NCBI RefSeq assembly: GCF_041228405.1
Contig: NZ_CP133888.1
Span: forward strand, 2,480,001 to 2,544,000
DNA from: Salinilacustrithrix flava
Lineage (GTDB): Bacteria > Actinomycetota > Acidimicrobiia > Acidimicrobiales > Salinilacustritrichaceae
DNA length: 64,000 nt
Reading direction: 5' to 3'
Positions 49,925 through 58,088 of the stretch are shown one piece after another. The first letter of the stretch is position 1. Every line of letters starts with the position of its first letter. Under the pieces are notes generated by a model that worked only from the letters and a program-made list of their open reading frames with translations, ran no database searches and was not told where the DNA came from. The position numbers were made by a program, and so were the translations under genes.

Positions 49925-50808
49925 CTGACGGGGAGCTTGCGCTCGGCGGCGATCTCGAGCGTGGTGGCCGGGCGACCCGGCGTCACCAGCAGCGCCGGCA
50001 CGCCGGCGGTCTCGACCGTCTCGCGGCCCTGGCGCAGGCCGACCTTGAACGGCTCGGCGGTGCGCAGCTCGAGGGCCAAGCCGAGGGCCCCGCCGGTGAG
50101 GTCCAAGGACCCGTCCTTGGTGGCGTCGGCATCGGCCGGCCCGATGCGGCGCAGGAGGTGGCGCTGCAGCAGCACGGGCTCGGCCATGGCGATCGGGTCG
50201 TGGACCACGACGCCGGCGGGGACGAACACCAGCCACCGGCGGCTGAGGAGGTGGAGGCGCAGGGCGACGGCGACGACGATCGGCACGCCGAGGACGAGGG
50301 CGATCCCGCCGGCGATCCACTGCTCGGCGGCGAGCAGCAGCGGCCCGGCCACCAGCCCGGCGGCGGCGAGGGCCCAGGCGATCGGCACCGGACCCACGGC
50401 CATGGCGACCGGGACCCGGAGGGCGACGCGGCGCTCGTCGCCGTAGCTCGAGCCGTCGACGAAGGCATCCGCCGTGGCCGGCGACAGGGCGGCGACGGCG
50501 GCCAGCACGGCAACGACGATGCCGGCGAGGCCCCACGCGAGCTCGTCGGAGGCGAACGCTGCCCAGGTGCAGAGCAGCACCGCACCGGGCGCCAGCGCCC
50601 GGACGACGGTGAGGGTCACGGTGCGCAGCACGAGCGACGCCGCGAGCACACCACCCCATCCGGCCCAGGCCATGACCGAGGCCACGAGCTGCACGGCCCG
50701 GCTGCGATCGGCGAGGGCGTCGGCGACGGCCGGGCCGGCCACGACCGGCAGCAGCAGCCACAGGGCACGGAACGGCCACGGTGCGGCGAGGGGGAGGGAG
50801 CGGGGCAT
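49921..50808 (-). CDS. Polytopic membrane protein, unknown function
   Basis: A 295-residue membrane protein I do not recognise. About six hydrophobic segments fill residues 10-190 (WPFRALWLLLPVVAGPAVADAL, AWAGWGGVLAASLVL, GLAGIVVAVLAAVAAL, PIAWALAAAGLVAGPLLLAA, IALVLGVPIVVAVAL). A cytoplasmic C-terminal domain (about 200-295) reads WLVFVPAGVVVHDPIAMAEPVLLQRHLL, like the PH-domain-like tails of some actinobacterial membrane proteins. Its TAG stop is formed by the IS1182 target duplication CTAG, so the insertion landed on the stop codon and kept it. It is divergent from the MetE-like gene. Confidence 0.7.
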   Translation of the reverse strand: MPRSLPLAAPWPFRALWLLLPVVAGPAVADALADRSRAVQLVASVMAWAGWGGVLAASLVLRTVTLTVVRALAPGAVLLCTWAAFASDELAWGLAGIVVAVLAAVAALSPATADAFVDGSSYGDERRVALRVPVAMAVGPVPIAWALAAAGLVAGPLLLAAEQWIAGGIALVLGVPIVVAVALRLHLLSRRWLVFVPAGVVVHDPIAMAEPVLLQRHLLRRIGPADADATKDGSLDLTGGALGLALELRTAEPFKVGLRQGRETVETAGVPALLVTPGRPATTLEIAAERKLPVS

Positions 50809-50928
50809 GGCCCCGACAGATTTGCCCGGGGAGCCCGGCGGTGGCTATTCCGGTGTCATGCGGAACCAGGGGGAACGGTCCGGCGGAGCCCCCGCCGGCC
50901 GCGGTTCACCGAGGCGGAGCGAGCGGTC

Positions 50929-51936
50929 ATGAAGGCGATCAACCTCCGAGTCGGCACGGCGTCGGCCATCGGGAGCATGCCGCACCGGCAGGTCGACGCG
51001 GCCGTGGCGGTGGCCATGGCCGCCTGCGCCGATCTCCCGGCCGCGCCGTCCCTGCCCGCCCGCGATCCCCGCGAGGGCATGGTCGCCCAGGGGGCGTGGG
51101 GCCTGCGCGGCGTCGACATCGGCACCGACGGCGCGCTGCGCATCGTCGGCGACCTCGACCCCACCGACCCCTTCGGCGGCGAGCCCACCCTCGAGGGCCC
51201 GGCCTTCGCCGGCCTGCGCGCCTTCCTGGAGGCGAGCCGCCACCGCACTGCGGCGATCAAGCTGCAGCTCACCGGCCCGGTCACGCTCGGCCTCGCCCTC
51301 ATCGAGGCCGGCGCCGATCCGGACCTCGCCTTCGCCACCGCCCGCGCCGCCGTCGCGGCCCGGGCCCGCACCATGCTCTCGACCGCGCTGCGCATCGCGC
51401 CGCTGGCCCCCCAGGTCGCGTTCGTCGACGAGCCGTCCCTGGTCGCGCTGTCCCGTCCCGACTTCCCGCTCGCCACCGACGACGCGCTCGACCTGGTGTC
51501 CAGTGCCCTCGCCGCGGTGGAGCCCTTCGCCGTCACCGGTCTCCACTGCTGCGGCGACACCGACTGGCGCCTGGCGCTGGCCACCGGCCCACAGATCGTG
51601 TCGCTGCCGATCGGGCCGACCATCTCCGATCACGCCGGCGCCCTCGGGGTCCACCTCGATCGCGGCGGTTGGGTGGCGTGGGGCGCGGTGCCGACCTCCC
51701 GTCCCGTGGGCGACTCCTCCGACCGGCTGTGGCGTGCGCTGTCGGACACGTGGTGCGACCTGGTCCAGCGGGGCTGCGACGCGCTGCGCCTCCGCGAGCA
51801 GGCGCTGGTGACGCCCGAGTGCGGCCTGGCCATGCACGATCCGGTGCAGGCCGAGCACATCCTCGCCCTCACCGTCGACCTGGCCGAGCGGGTCCGCCGC
51901 CAGTCCTTCGGCGTGCGCCTCTCCGTCGGCGCGTAG
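50929..51936 (+). CDS. MetE C-terminal-domain-like (cobalamin-independent methionine synthase-like) protein
   Basis: A 335-residue TIM-barrel protein of the UROD/MetE-C superfamily. It starts INLRVGTASAIGSMPHRQVDAAVAVAM, then KLQLTGPVTLGLAL, AFVDEPSL and TGLHCCGDTDW, where the His-x-Cys motif and an acidic residue resemble the zinc and catalytic positions of methionine synthase. It is half the length of MetE and lacks the N-terminal duplicate. Such a stand-alone gene just before ligA is conserved in actinobacteria, including mycobacteria; its reaction is unproven. The ATG at 50929 has GGAG about 12 nt upstream. Confidence 0.8.
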   Translation: MKAINLRVGTASAIGSMPHRQVDAAVAVAMAACADLPAAPSLPARDPREGMVAQGAWGLRGVDIGTDGALRIVGDLDPTDPFGGEPTLEGPAFAGLRAFLEASRHRTAAIKLQLTGPVTLGLALIEAGADPDLAFATARAAVAARARTMLSTALRIAPLAPQVAFVDEPSLVALSRPDFPLATDDALDLVSSALAAVEPFAVTGLHCCGDTDWRLALATGPQIVSLPIGPTISDHAGALGVHLDRGGWVAWGAVPTSRPVGDSSDRLWRALSDTWCDLVQRGCDALRLREQALVTPECGLAMHDPVQAEHILALTVDLAERVRRQSFGVRLSVGA

Positions 51937-51966
51937 CCTCCAGCCGCTGCGAATAACGTCGCCGGG

Positions 51967-54018
51967 GTGAGCGACCAGGACGTCCCCGAGGCCCAGCGGC
52001 GCGCCGAGCAGCTCCGCGCCGAGATCCTCGAGCACGACGAGCGGTACTACGTCCAGGACGCGCCGATCGTCACCGACGCCGAGTACGACGAGCTCATCCA
52101 GGAGCTGCGCCGGCTCGAGGAGGCGCACCCGGAGCTGGCCGACGAGGCGTCGCCCACCCAGCAGGTCGGAGGCCGGGCCTCGGCAGCGTTCTCGCCGGTC
52201 GTGCACTCGAGCCCGCTGCTGTCGCTCGACAACGCCTTCGTCGAGGAGGACCTGCGCGCTTGGGACGAGCGCCTCCAGCGCCGCCTCGGCGTCGCCGAGG
52301 GCGATGCGCCCGTCACCTACGGCTACGTGTGCGAGCTCAAGATCGACGGGGTCGCCATCTCGCTGCGCTACGAGGACGGCTCCCTGGCCCAGGCCGCCAC
52401 CCGCGGAGACGGCCGGGTGGGGGAGGACGTCACCGCCAACATCCGCACCATCGCCGACATCCCCAACGAGCTGCCGGCGGGCGCGCCTGCGGTGTTGGAG
52501 GTGCGGGGCGAGGTGTACATGACCACCGCGGCGTTCGAGCGGCTGAACGAGTGGGCGGCCGAGCACGGCCACGCCCCCTTCATCAACCCCCGCAACTCCG
52601 CCGCCGGCGCGCTGCGCCAGAAGGACCCCAGCGTCACGGGTCGGCGCGAGCTGTCCATGTGGAGCTACGGCCTCGGCGAGGTGAAGGGGGGTCCGGGGCT
52701 GGCCCGCCACGAGGAGATGTTCGACCTGCTGCGCGAGCTCGGCTTCCCGGTGAACCCCGAGATCCGCACCGTCGACCACATCGACGAGGTCGTCGCGCTG
52801 TGCGCCCACTGGGAGCAGCACCGCCACGACCTGCCCTACGAGATCGACGGCGTGGTGGTGAAGGTGGCCGACCTCGCCCGCCGGGCGGACCTCGGCGTCA
52901 CGACCCGGGCGCCGCGCTGGGCCATCGCCTACAAGTTCCCGCCCGAGGAGCGCACCACCACGCTGCTGGACATCATGGTCTCGGTCGGGCGCACCGGCCG
53001 GGCCACGCCGTACGCGGTGCTGGAGCCGGTGTTCGTCGGCGGTGCGAACGTCGAGCGGGCCACGCTGCACAACCAGGACCAGGTCGCGGCCAAGGACGTC
53101 CGCCCCGGCGACACCGTCATCGTCCGCCGGGCCGGCGACGTCATCCCCGAGGTCGTGGGCCCGGTGCTCGCCGCCCGGCCCGAGGGCCTGGAGCCGTGGG
53201 TCTTCCCCACCACCTGCCCGTGCCCGGTGCAGTCCACCCTGGTGCGCCCCGAGGGCGAGTCCGACACCCGGTGCGTGCACCCGGAGTGCCCGTTCCAGGT
53301 CCAGGGCTCCATCGAGCACTTCGCCAGCCGCGGCGGCATGGACATCGAGGGCCTGGGCGAGCGCACCGTCGCCCAGCTGATCGAGCTCGGCCTCCTGCAC
53401 GACGTGGCTGGCGTCTACGAGCTGGACTTCGACCGGATCCTCGAGCTCGAGGGCTACGGGCAGACCTCGGTCGACAACCTGCGCGCTGCGATCGACGCCA
53501 GCAAGGACCGCCCCCTGCGCCACCTGCTGGTCGGGCTCAACATCCGCCACCTCGGGCCTGCTGGCGCCGAGGCTCTGGCCCGCCGGTTCGGGCACCTCGA
53601 CGACATCGTCGCCGCCGACGCCGAGACCCTGGCCGCCGTCGACGGCGTCGGTCCCACCATCGCGACCTCGGTGCGCGCCTGGTTCGACGATCCGGCCCAC
53701 CTCGCCGTCATCGAGCGGCTGCGCGCCGCAGGCGTGAACCTCGAGGGCGAGGCGGCGCCTGACGTGGAGCAGACGCTGGCCGGCCTGTCGGTGGTGGTCA
53801 CCGGCACGCTCGAGGGCTACAACCGCGAGGAGGTCGAGGAGGCCATCAAGTCACGGGGCGGCAAGGCGCCGGGCTCGGTCTCCAAGAAGACCACTGCCGT
53901 GGTGGTCGGCGACGGCCCGGGGGCATCCAAGCTCACCAAGGCCGAGGAGCTCGACATCCCGGTGCTCGACGAGGCCGGGTTCGAGCACCTCCTCGCCACG
54001 GGCGAGCTGCCGGGTTAG
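51967..54018 (+). CDS. ligA: NAD-dependent DNA ligase
   Basis: A 683-residue LigA that seals nicks in replication and repair. The Ia domain begins about residues 5-70, and the adenylation motif is CELKIDGVAIS (Lys about 124). OB domain, zinc finger, helix-hairpin-helix repeats and a C-terminal BRCT domain (about 600-683, LAGLSVVVTGTLEGYNREEVEEAIKSRGGK) are all present. The first half of the zinc finger is unusual: TTCPCPVQSTL gives Cys-x-Cys rather than the normal Cys-x-x-Cys-Gly. It starts at GTG 51967, with TAACGT 7 nt upstream, so probably leaderless. Confidence 0.95.
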   Translation: MSDQDVPEAQRRAEQLRAEILEHDERYYVQDAPIVTDAEYDELIQELRRLEEAHPELADEASPTQQVGGRASAAFSPVVHSSPLLSLDNAFVEEDLRAWDERLQRRLGVAEGDAPVTYGYVCELKIDGVAISLRYEDGSLAQAATRGDGRVGEDVTANIRTIADIPNELPAGAPAVLEVRGEVYMTTAAFERLNEWAAEHGHAPFINPRNSAAGALRQKDPSVTGRRELSMWSYGLGEVKGGPGLARHEEMFDLLRELGFPVNPEIRTVDHIDEVVALCAHWEQHRHDLPYEIDGVVVKVADLARRADLGVTTRAPRWAIAYKFPPEERTTTLLDIMVSVGRTGRATPYAVLEPVFVGGANVERATLHNQDQVAAKDVRPGDTVIVRRAGDVIPEVVGPVLAARPEGLEPWVFPTTCPCPVQSTLVRPEGESDTRCVHPECPFQVQGSIEHFASRGGMDIEGLGERTVAQLIELGLLHDVAGVYELDFDRILELEGYGQTSVDNLRAAIDASKDRPLRHLLVGLNIRHLGPAGAEALARRFGHLDDIVAADAETLAAVDGVGPTIATSVRAWFDDPAHLAVIERLRAAGVNLEGEAAPDVEQTLAGLSVVVTGTLEGYNREEVEEAIKSRGGKAPGSVSKKTTAVVVGDGPGASKLTKAEELDIPVLDEAGFEHLLATGELPG

Positions 54019-54030
54019 CTGCCGCTCACC

Positions 54031-54525
54031 TCACGTCGCGGAGAAGCACCAGTTCTCGACGCGCTGGGTCTGCTCGCGACCCTCGACCTGGTCCCAGATG
54101 GTGGCGACCAGGCAGTAGTCGCCGCTCAGGCGCTCGATGGACTTGTCCGGCCCGGGCTGGAAGATGATCCGGTTCAGCCCGTCGACCTCGATCTCGTCGT
54201 CGGTCAGCCTCGTGGCCACCCCGTTGCCGGGCAGCAGGGTGAGCTCACCGGTCCAGCCCGGCACCAGGTCGATGCCGATGGCCTCCTGGCCGAGGATCTC
54301 GGACCCGCGAGGCGGGATCAGCGCCTCGACCCCCGACGGATCCCGCGAGCCGGTGTCCTGGAGCCCGTCGGCACCCGAGACGCTGACGTCGCCGCCGTCG
54401 CCCTCAGCGGTGGTCACGTAGGCCAGGACGATGGCGGCGATGGCCACCGTGAGCACGACGGCGATGATCACCTTGGTGCGGGTGGGGTACTGCAGGCCCT
54501 GGGGGGCGGGGGAGGGGCTGGTCAT
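54031..54525 (-). CDS. Single-pass membrane protein, unknown function
   Basis: A 164-residue protein. A Pro/Ser-rich cytoplasmic start is followed by one transmembrane helix at about residues 18-38 (VIIAVVLTVAIAAIVLAYVTTA) and an extracytoplasmic domain with two Cys (GDYCLVATIW and VENWCFSAT) that could form a disulfide. No family recognised. The ATG at 54525 overlaps the stop of the upstream membrane gene by 4 bp; they form a two-gene operon. It converges on ligA with a 12-bp gap. Confidence 0.7.
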   Translation of the reverse strand: MTSPSPAPQGLQYPTRTKVIIAVVLTVAIAAIVLAYVTTAEGDGGDVSVSGADGLQDTGSRDPSGVEALIPPRGSEILGQEAIGIDLVPGWTGELTLLPGNGVATRLTDDEIEVDGLNRIIFQPGPDKSIERLSGDYCLVATIWDQVEGREQTQRVENWCFSAT

Positions 54526-54914
54526 GGTCGGGGGAGCTCCGGGGTGGGGAAGGCGTGGAGGGAGGACAGCACGAGCGCGTAGACGGCGACGACGGTGGCG
54601 ACGAGCAGCAGGCGCAGGCCCATCGCCCACTCGGCACCGATGGCGACGAGGATGCCGACGAGCTCGAACACCAGCAACCCGAGGGCGCCGCCGGCGCTGA
54701 GGCGGCGGGCCAGCTGGGCGAAGCCGACCTTGGCCACGAACGCCAGCAGGATCAGCGCCTTGCCCAGGTTGCCCCAGTCGTCTCGGCCGATGACGAACGC
54801 GCCCTCGGCCAGGGACTCGACCAGCACCAGCCAGAAGGCGGCGTGCAGCGTCCAGGGGACCGCGAGGGTGCGGGCGGAGCCGGCGGGATCGGGCATTCGG
54901 ACCCAGTCTCGCAC
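54522..54914 (-). CDS. Small polytopic membrane protein
   Basis: A 130-residue protein with about four hydrophobic helices (LHAAFWLVLVESLAEGAFVIG, ALILLAFVAKVGFAQLA, ALGLLVFELVGILVAIG, GLRLLLVATVVAVYALVL). No family recognised. I choose the GTG at 54914 because GGAGG lies 7 nt upstream; the ATG at 54896 is an alternative. It is divergent from the Ser/Thr kinase gene with 47 bp between starts and overlaps the next gene by 4 bp. Confidence 0.65.
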   Translation of the reverse strand: MRDWVRMPDPAGSARTLAVPWTLHAAFWLVLVESLAEGAFVIGRDDWGNLGKALILLAFVAKVGFAQLARRLSAGGALGLLVFELVGILVAIGAEWAMGLRLLLVATVVAVYALVLSSLHAFPTPELPRP

Positions 54915-54961
54915 CGGGACCCCTCCACCAAGGCGGCGGGGACGTTCCCTACTGTGGCGCA

Positions 54962-56905
54962 GTGGCCATGTCACAGCTCTCCGACCAGGTCGGTCGCGTG
55001 GTGGGCGGCCGATACCGACTGATCGCCCCCCTGGGGGCGGGTTCGTCCGCGCAGGTGTTCCTGGCCGACGACGTCACCCTGCAGCGCAAGGTCGCGGTGA
55101 AGATGCTGCAGCCGGCCCTCGCCACCGACCAGCACTTCCTGGAGCGCTTCCGGGCCGAGGCCCAGACCGTGGCGTCGGTGAACCACCCGAACGTGGTCGT
55201 GGTCCACGACAGCGGCGTCGACGACGTCCCGTACCTGGTCACCGAGTACCTGGCCGGCGGCAGCCTGCGCGGCATGCTCGCCGCCGGGCACCGCCTCACC
55301 CCGTCCCAGGCCCTCGTCGTCGGCCTCGAGGCCTGCCGGGGCCTGGCGCATGCCCACGGGCGCGGCCTGGTGCACCGCGACCTGAAGCCGGCCAACCTCT
55401 GCTTCGGTGACGACGGCCGCCTGCGCATCGCCGACTTCGGGCTCGCCCGGGCGCTCGCCGAGAGCGGCACCACCGACCACGGCGGCAGCCACCTGGTCGG
55501 CACCATGCGCTACGCCGCGCCGGAACAGGCCCGGGGCGAGCGCACCGGGCCCAAGGCCGACGTGTACGCCCTCGGCCTCGTGCTCATCGAGGCCGTCACC
55601 GGACGGGTGCCCTTCGCCGGCGGCGACCCGCTCGCCGCCCTGCAGGCCCGCACCCACGGCGACCTCGAGGTGCCCGACGCCCTCGGTCCGCTGCGGCCCG
55701 CCATCGAGCGCGCCGGTCGCCTCGACCCCGACGAGCGCGCCGACGCCGAGGAGCTCGGCATCGCCCTGCTCGCCGCGTCCGAGCGCCTCACCGCCCCGGC
55801 ACCGCTCCCCCTGGTCGGTGCCCTCACCGAGGCCGAGGGCGCCACCGAGTCCGCCGACGAGCGCACCCAGATCGCTCCGGCCCCCGCCGCGGCGTCCGAG
55901 GATCCCGCCGCCGGTCTGCGGGGGCGCAAGGCCCGCAAGGCCCGCAAGGCCCGCAAGGCCGCCGAGGCCGAAGCCGTCACCGTGGTCGACGCCCCGGAGG
56001 GCGACCCCGGCACCGCCCGACGCCGGCGCTGGCCGGTGGTGCTTGCCGTGCTGCTGGCCGTGGCCATCACCGCCGGTGGGCTTATCCTCGCCCAGCAGCT
56101 GCGGACCCCGACCGCCGAGGTGCCCGAGCTCGCCGGGCGCCAGATCGACGACGCCGAGCTGATCGCCGACCAGAACGACTGGATCATCGACGAGAAGAAG
56201 ACCCGCCAGGACGGCACCGAGCCGGGCGAGATCGTCTCGACCACCCCGCCCCCGGGCGACCGCCTGGCCGAGGGGGGCACGCTCGTCGTGCTCGTCTCGG
56301 AGGGCAACACGCTCACCGACCGCCCCGCCGAGATCGTCGGGCGACCGCTCGAGGAGGTCGCCCTCGAGCTCGATGCGGCCGGCCTCGGGCACGAGGTCGC
56401 CGAGGAGGTCCACCACGAGGAGGTGCCGGCCGGCCACGTCATCGGCACGGTCGGCGAGGTCGAGACCTCGCTGCCCCGCGGGTCGGTCGTGCCCCTGTCG
56501 GTGTCCCTCGGCCCGGCGCCGCGGACGGTTCCGGAGCTCCCCGCGGGTGCCGGGTTCGGCGTCGCCCGCGACGCGCTCGCCGGCGTCCAGCTCGAGGTGG
56601 CCCGGGAGGACGTCTTCAGCGAGACGGTGCCGGCGGGCCAGGTCGTGGCCCTCGACCCGCCCCCCGGCGCGACGCTCGATCGGGGCGACACCGTGGTCGT
56701 GCAGGTGAGCAAGGGTCCCGACCGGGTGGCCGTGCCCGACCTGCGCGGCATGACCCTCGACGAGGCCGAGGCGGCCCTGCGCAACGCCGACCTGGTGCTC
56801 GGCCAGGACTGCTGCGCCAGTCGTGGCACGGTCGTCGGCTCCGATCCCGGTGCCGGCACGCAGGTGCGTCGGGGTACCTCGGTCAACATCTTCCTGGCCC
56901 GCTGA
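54962..56905 (+). CDS. Serine/threonine protein kinase with PASTA domains (PknB-like)
   Basis: A 647-residue transmembrane receptor kinase. The kinase domain is about residues 18-275: glycine loop LGAGSSAQVF, Lys in VAVKMLQ, catalytic HRDLKPANL, DFG in IADFGLAR and APE in YAAPEQAR. A basic RKARKARKARKA stretch (from a 9-bp DNA tandem repeat near 55925) precedes one transmembrane helix (about 358-378). Four extracellular PASTA-like repeats fill 385-647, as in peptidoglycan/lipid II sensors of cell-wall growth. It starts at GTG 54962; TACTGT lies 6 nt upstream, so probably leaderless. Confidence 0.92.
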   Translation: MAMSQLSDQVGRVVGGRYRLIAPLGAGSSAQVFLADDVTLQRKVAVKMLQPALATDQHFLERFRAEAQTVASVNHPNVVVVHDSGVDDVPYLVTEYLAGGSLRGMLAAGHRLTPSQALVVGLEACRGLAHAHGRGLVHRDLKPANLCFGDDGRLRIADFGLARALAESGTTDHGGSHLVGTMRYAAPEQARGERTGPKADVYALGLVLIEAVTGRVPFAGGDPLAALQARTHGDLEVPDALGPLRPAIERAGRLDPDERADAEELGIALLAASERLTAPAPLPLVGALTEAEGATESADERTQIAPAPAAASEDPAAGLRGRKARKARKARKAAEAEAVTVVDAPEGDPGTARRRRWPVVLAVLLAVAITAGGLILAQQLRTPTAEVPELAGRQIDDAELIADQNDWIIDEKKTRQDGTEPGEIVSTTPPPGDRLAEGGTLVVLVSEGNTLTDRPAEIVGRPLEEVALELDAAGLGHEVAEEVHHEEVPAGHVIGTVGEVETSLPRGSVVPLSVSLGPAPRTVPELPAGAGFGVARDALAGVQLEVAREDVFSETVPAGQVVALDPPPGATLDRGDTVVVQVSKGPDRVAVPDLRGMTLDEAEAALRNADLVLGQDCCASRGTVVGSDPGAGTQVRRGTSVNIFLAR

Positions 56906-56989
56906 CCGCCGCCGACTTGACCTGTCTCGTCCGGGGGCAGCACTGTCTGCTCGCGCTCGGCGGGACGGCGCCGGCAGAAGGGACACGAA

Positions 56990-57865
56990 GTGACTTCGCT
57001 CGACGGCAGGATCACGGTCATCACCGGAGCAGGCCGCGGCCTCGGGCGGTCGCACGCGCTGCTCTTCGCCGCCGAGGGCGCCAAGGTGGTGGTCAACGAC
57101 CTCGGCGGTGACGCCACCGGCACCGGTGGTGACCCGAGCGCGGCGGAGGCCGTCGTCGAGGAGATCCGCGCCGCCGGTGGCGACGCCGTGGCCAACCACG
57201 ACGACGTGGCCACCTGGGCCGGCGGGGAGGCCCTGATCCGCTCGGCGATCGACGCCTACGGCGGCCTCGACGTGCTCGTCAACAACGCGGGCATCCTGCG
57301 CGACCGGGCCCTGGTCAACATGACCGAGGAGGAGTGGGACTCGGTCACCAACGTGCACCTCAAGGGCCACTTCGTGCCCACCCGCTTCGCCGCCGCGTAC
57401 TGGCGGGACCAGACCAAGGCGGGCATGCCTCGGGCCGCATCGGTGATCCACACGTCGTCGACGTCGGGCCTGCTCGGCAACCCCGGCCAGACCAACTACG
57501 GCACCGCCAAGGCCGGCGTGGCCGCCTTCTCCCAGATCTGCGCCCAGGAGCTGTCCCGCTACGGCGTGCGCTCCAACTGCATCGTGCCCGCGGCACGGAC
57601 CCGCCTCACCGAGACCGCTCCCGGCCTGTCCGACATCGTCGCCGCCCCCGGCGACGGCGCGCAGTTCGACCTGTGGGATCCGGCTCACTGCTCGCCGGTG
57701 GTGGCATACCTGGCCGGTGCCGACTGCCCGCTGAACGGGCGGACCATGTTCGTCCAGGGCGGCACGATCCGGCTGATGGACGGCTGGCAGTTCGGCGCCA
57801 CCTTCGAGCAGGAGGCGCGCTGGACCATCGCCGAGCTCCACGAGACCTTGGACCGCATGGCCTGA
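56990..57865 (+). CDS. Short-chain dehydrogenase/reductase
   Basis: A 291-residue SDR oxidoreductase using NAD(P). TGAGRGLGRSHALLFAAEGAKVVVNDLGG (residues 11-39) is the nucleotide-binding loop, like that of the peroxisomal 17-beta-hydroxysteroid dehydrogenase 4/hydroxyacyl-CoA dehydrogenase group. NNAG is present; the catalytic set is Ser in VIHTSSTSGLLG, Tyr in QTNYGTAKAG and the following Lys. It starts at GTG 56990 with a GAAGGGA SD. A terminator-like hairpin follows. Its neighbours (SCP2, MFS, TetR, ferredoxin) hint at lipid or sterol-like substrates. Confidence 0.88.
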   Translation: MTSLDGRITVITGAGRGLGRSHALLFAAEGAKVVVNDLGGDATGTGGDPSAAEAVVEEIRAAGGDAVANHDDVATWAGGEALIRSAIDAYGGLDVLVNNAGILRDRALVNMTEEEWDSVTNVHLKGHFVPTRFAAAYWRDQTKAGMPRAASVIHTSSTSGLLGNPGQTNYGTAKAGVAAFSQICAQELSRYGVRSNCIVPAARTRLTETAPGLSDIVAAPGDGAQFDLWDPAHCSPVVAYLAGADCPLNGRTMFVQGGTIRLMDGWQFGATFEQEARWTIAELHETLDRMA

Positions 57866-57869
57866 GGGC

Positions 57870-57896
57870 TCGGCGCCGGCCGCGCGCCGGTGCCGA
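57870..57896 (+). terminator. Terminator-like hairpin after the SDR gene
   Basis: TCGGCGCCGG (57870-57879) pairs with CCGGTGCCGA (57887-57896), 10 bp with one G-T wobble and a 7-nt loop, 5 bp after the SDR stop codon. There is no T-tract. Confidence 0.55.
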
Positions 57897-58053
57897 ACCA
57901 GTGCCAGATGGCTACCATCGCCGCCCACGGGCCGGTCCCGGTGGGACGGCCATGCCGGACGCAGCGATCCCCAGCCGCTGCGACGAGGCAGGCCGTCCCT
58001 CCAGGGTCGGCCCGTGCCGCGCTCGGCGTGACCGACGTCTCACCGATCGCCTT

Positions 58054-58071
58054 CTTGACCCACCGGTCAAG
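58054..58071. promoter_or_regulatory. TetR operator at the MFS promoter
   Basis: CTTGACC-CACC-GGTCAAG is a perfect palindrome with 7-bp arms and a 4-bp spacer. It lies 4 bp before the TAGCGT -10 (58076-58081) of the MFS gene, covering the -35 region. The same arms occur at 60791-60808 upstream of tetR. The rest of the 57866-58088 gap shows no gene. Confidence 0.75.
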
Positions 58072-58088
58072 TGGATAGCGTCGACGAC

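Noticed and set aside
50845..53700. 951-codon open frame on the minus strand opposite the MetE-like gene and ligA
   Set aside because: Shadow frame; ligA is complete and conserved on the opposite strand.
55920..55965. Tandem 9-bp repeat as a CRISPR-like or regulatory repeat
   Set aside because: It is in frame and encodes the RKA repeats next to the kinase membrane helix; no spacers.
56917..56922. TTGACC upstream of the SDR as a third TetR operator
   Set aside because: Only one half-site; no GGTCAA follows at the right distance. It may be a -35 box.
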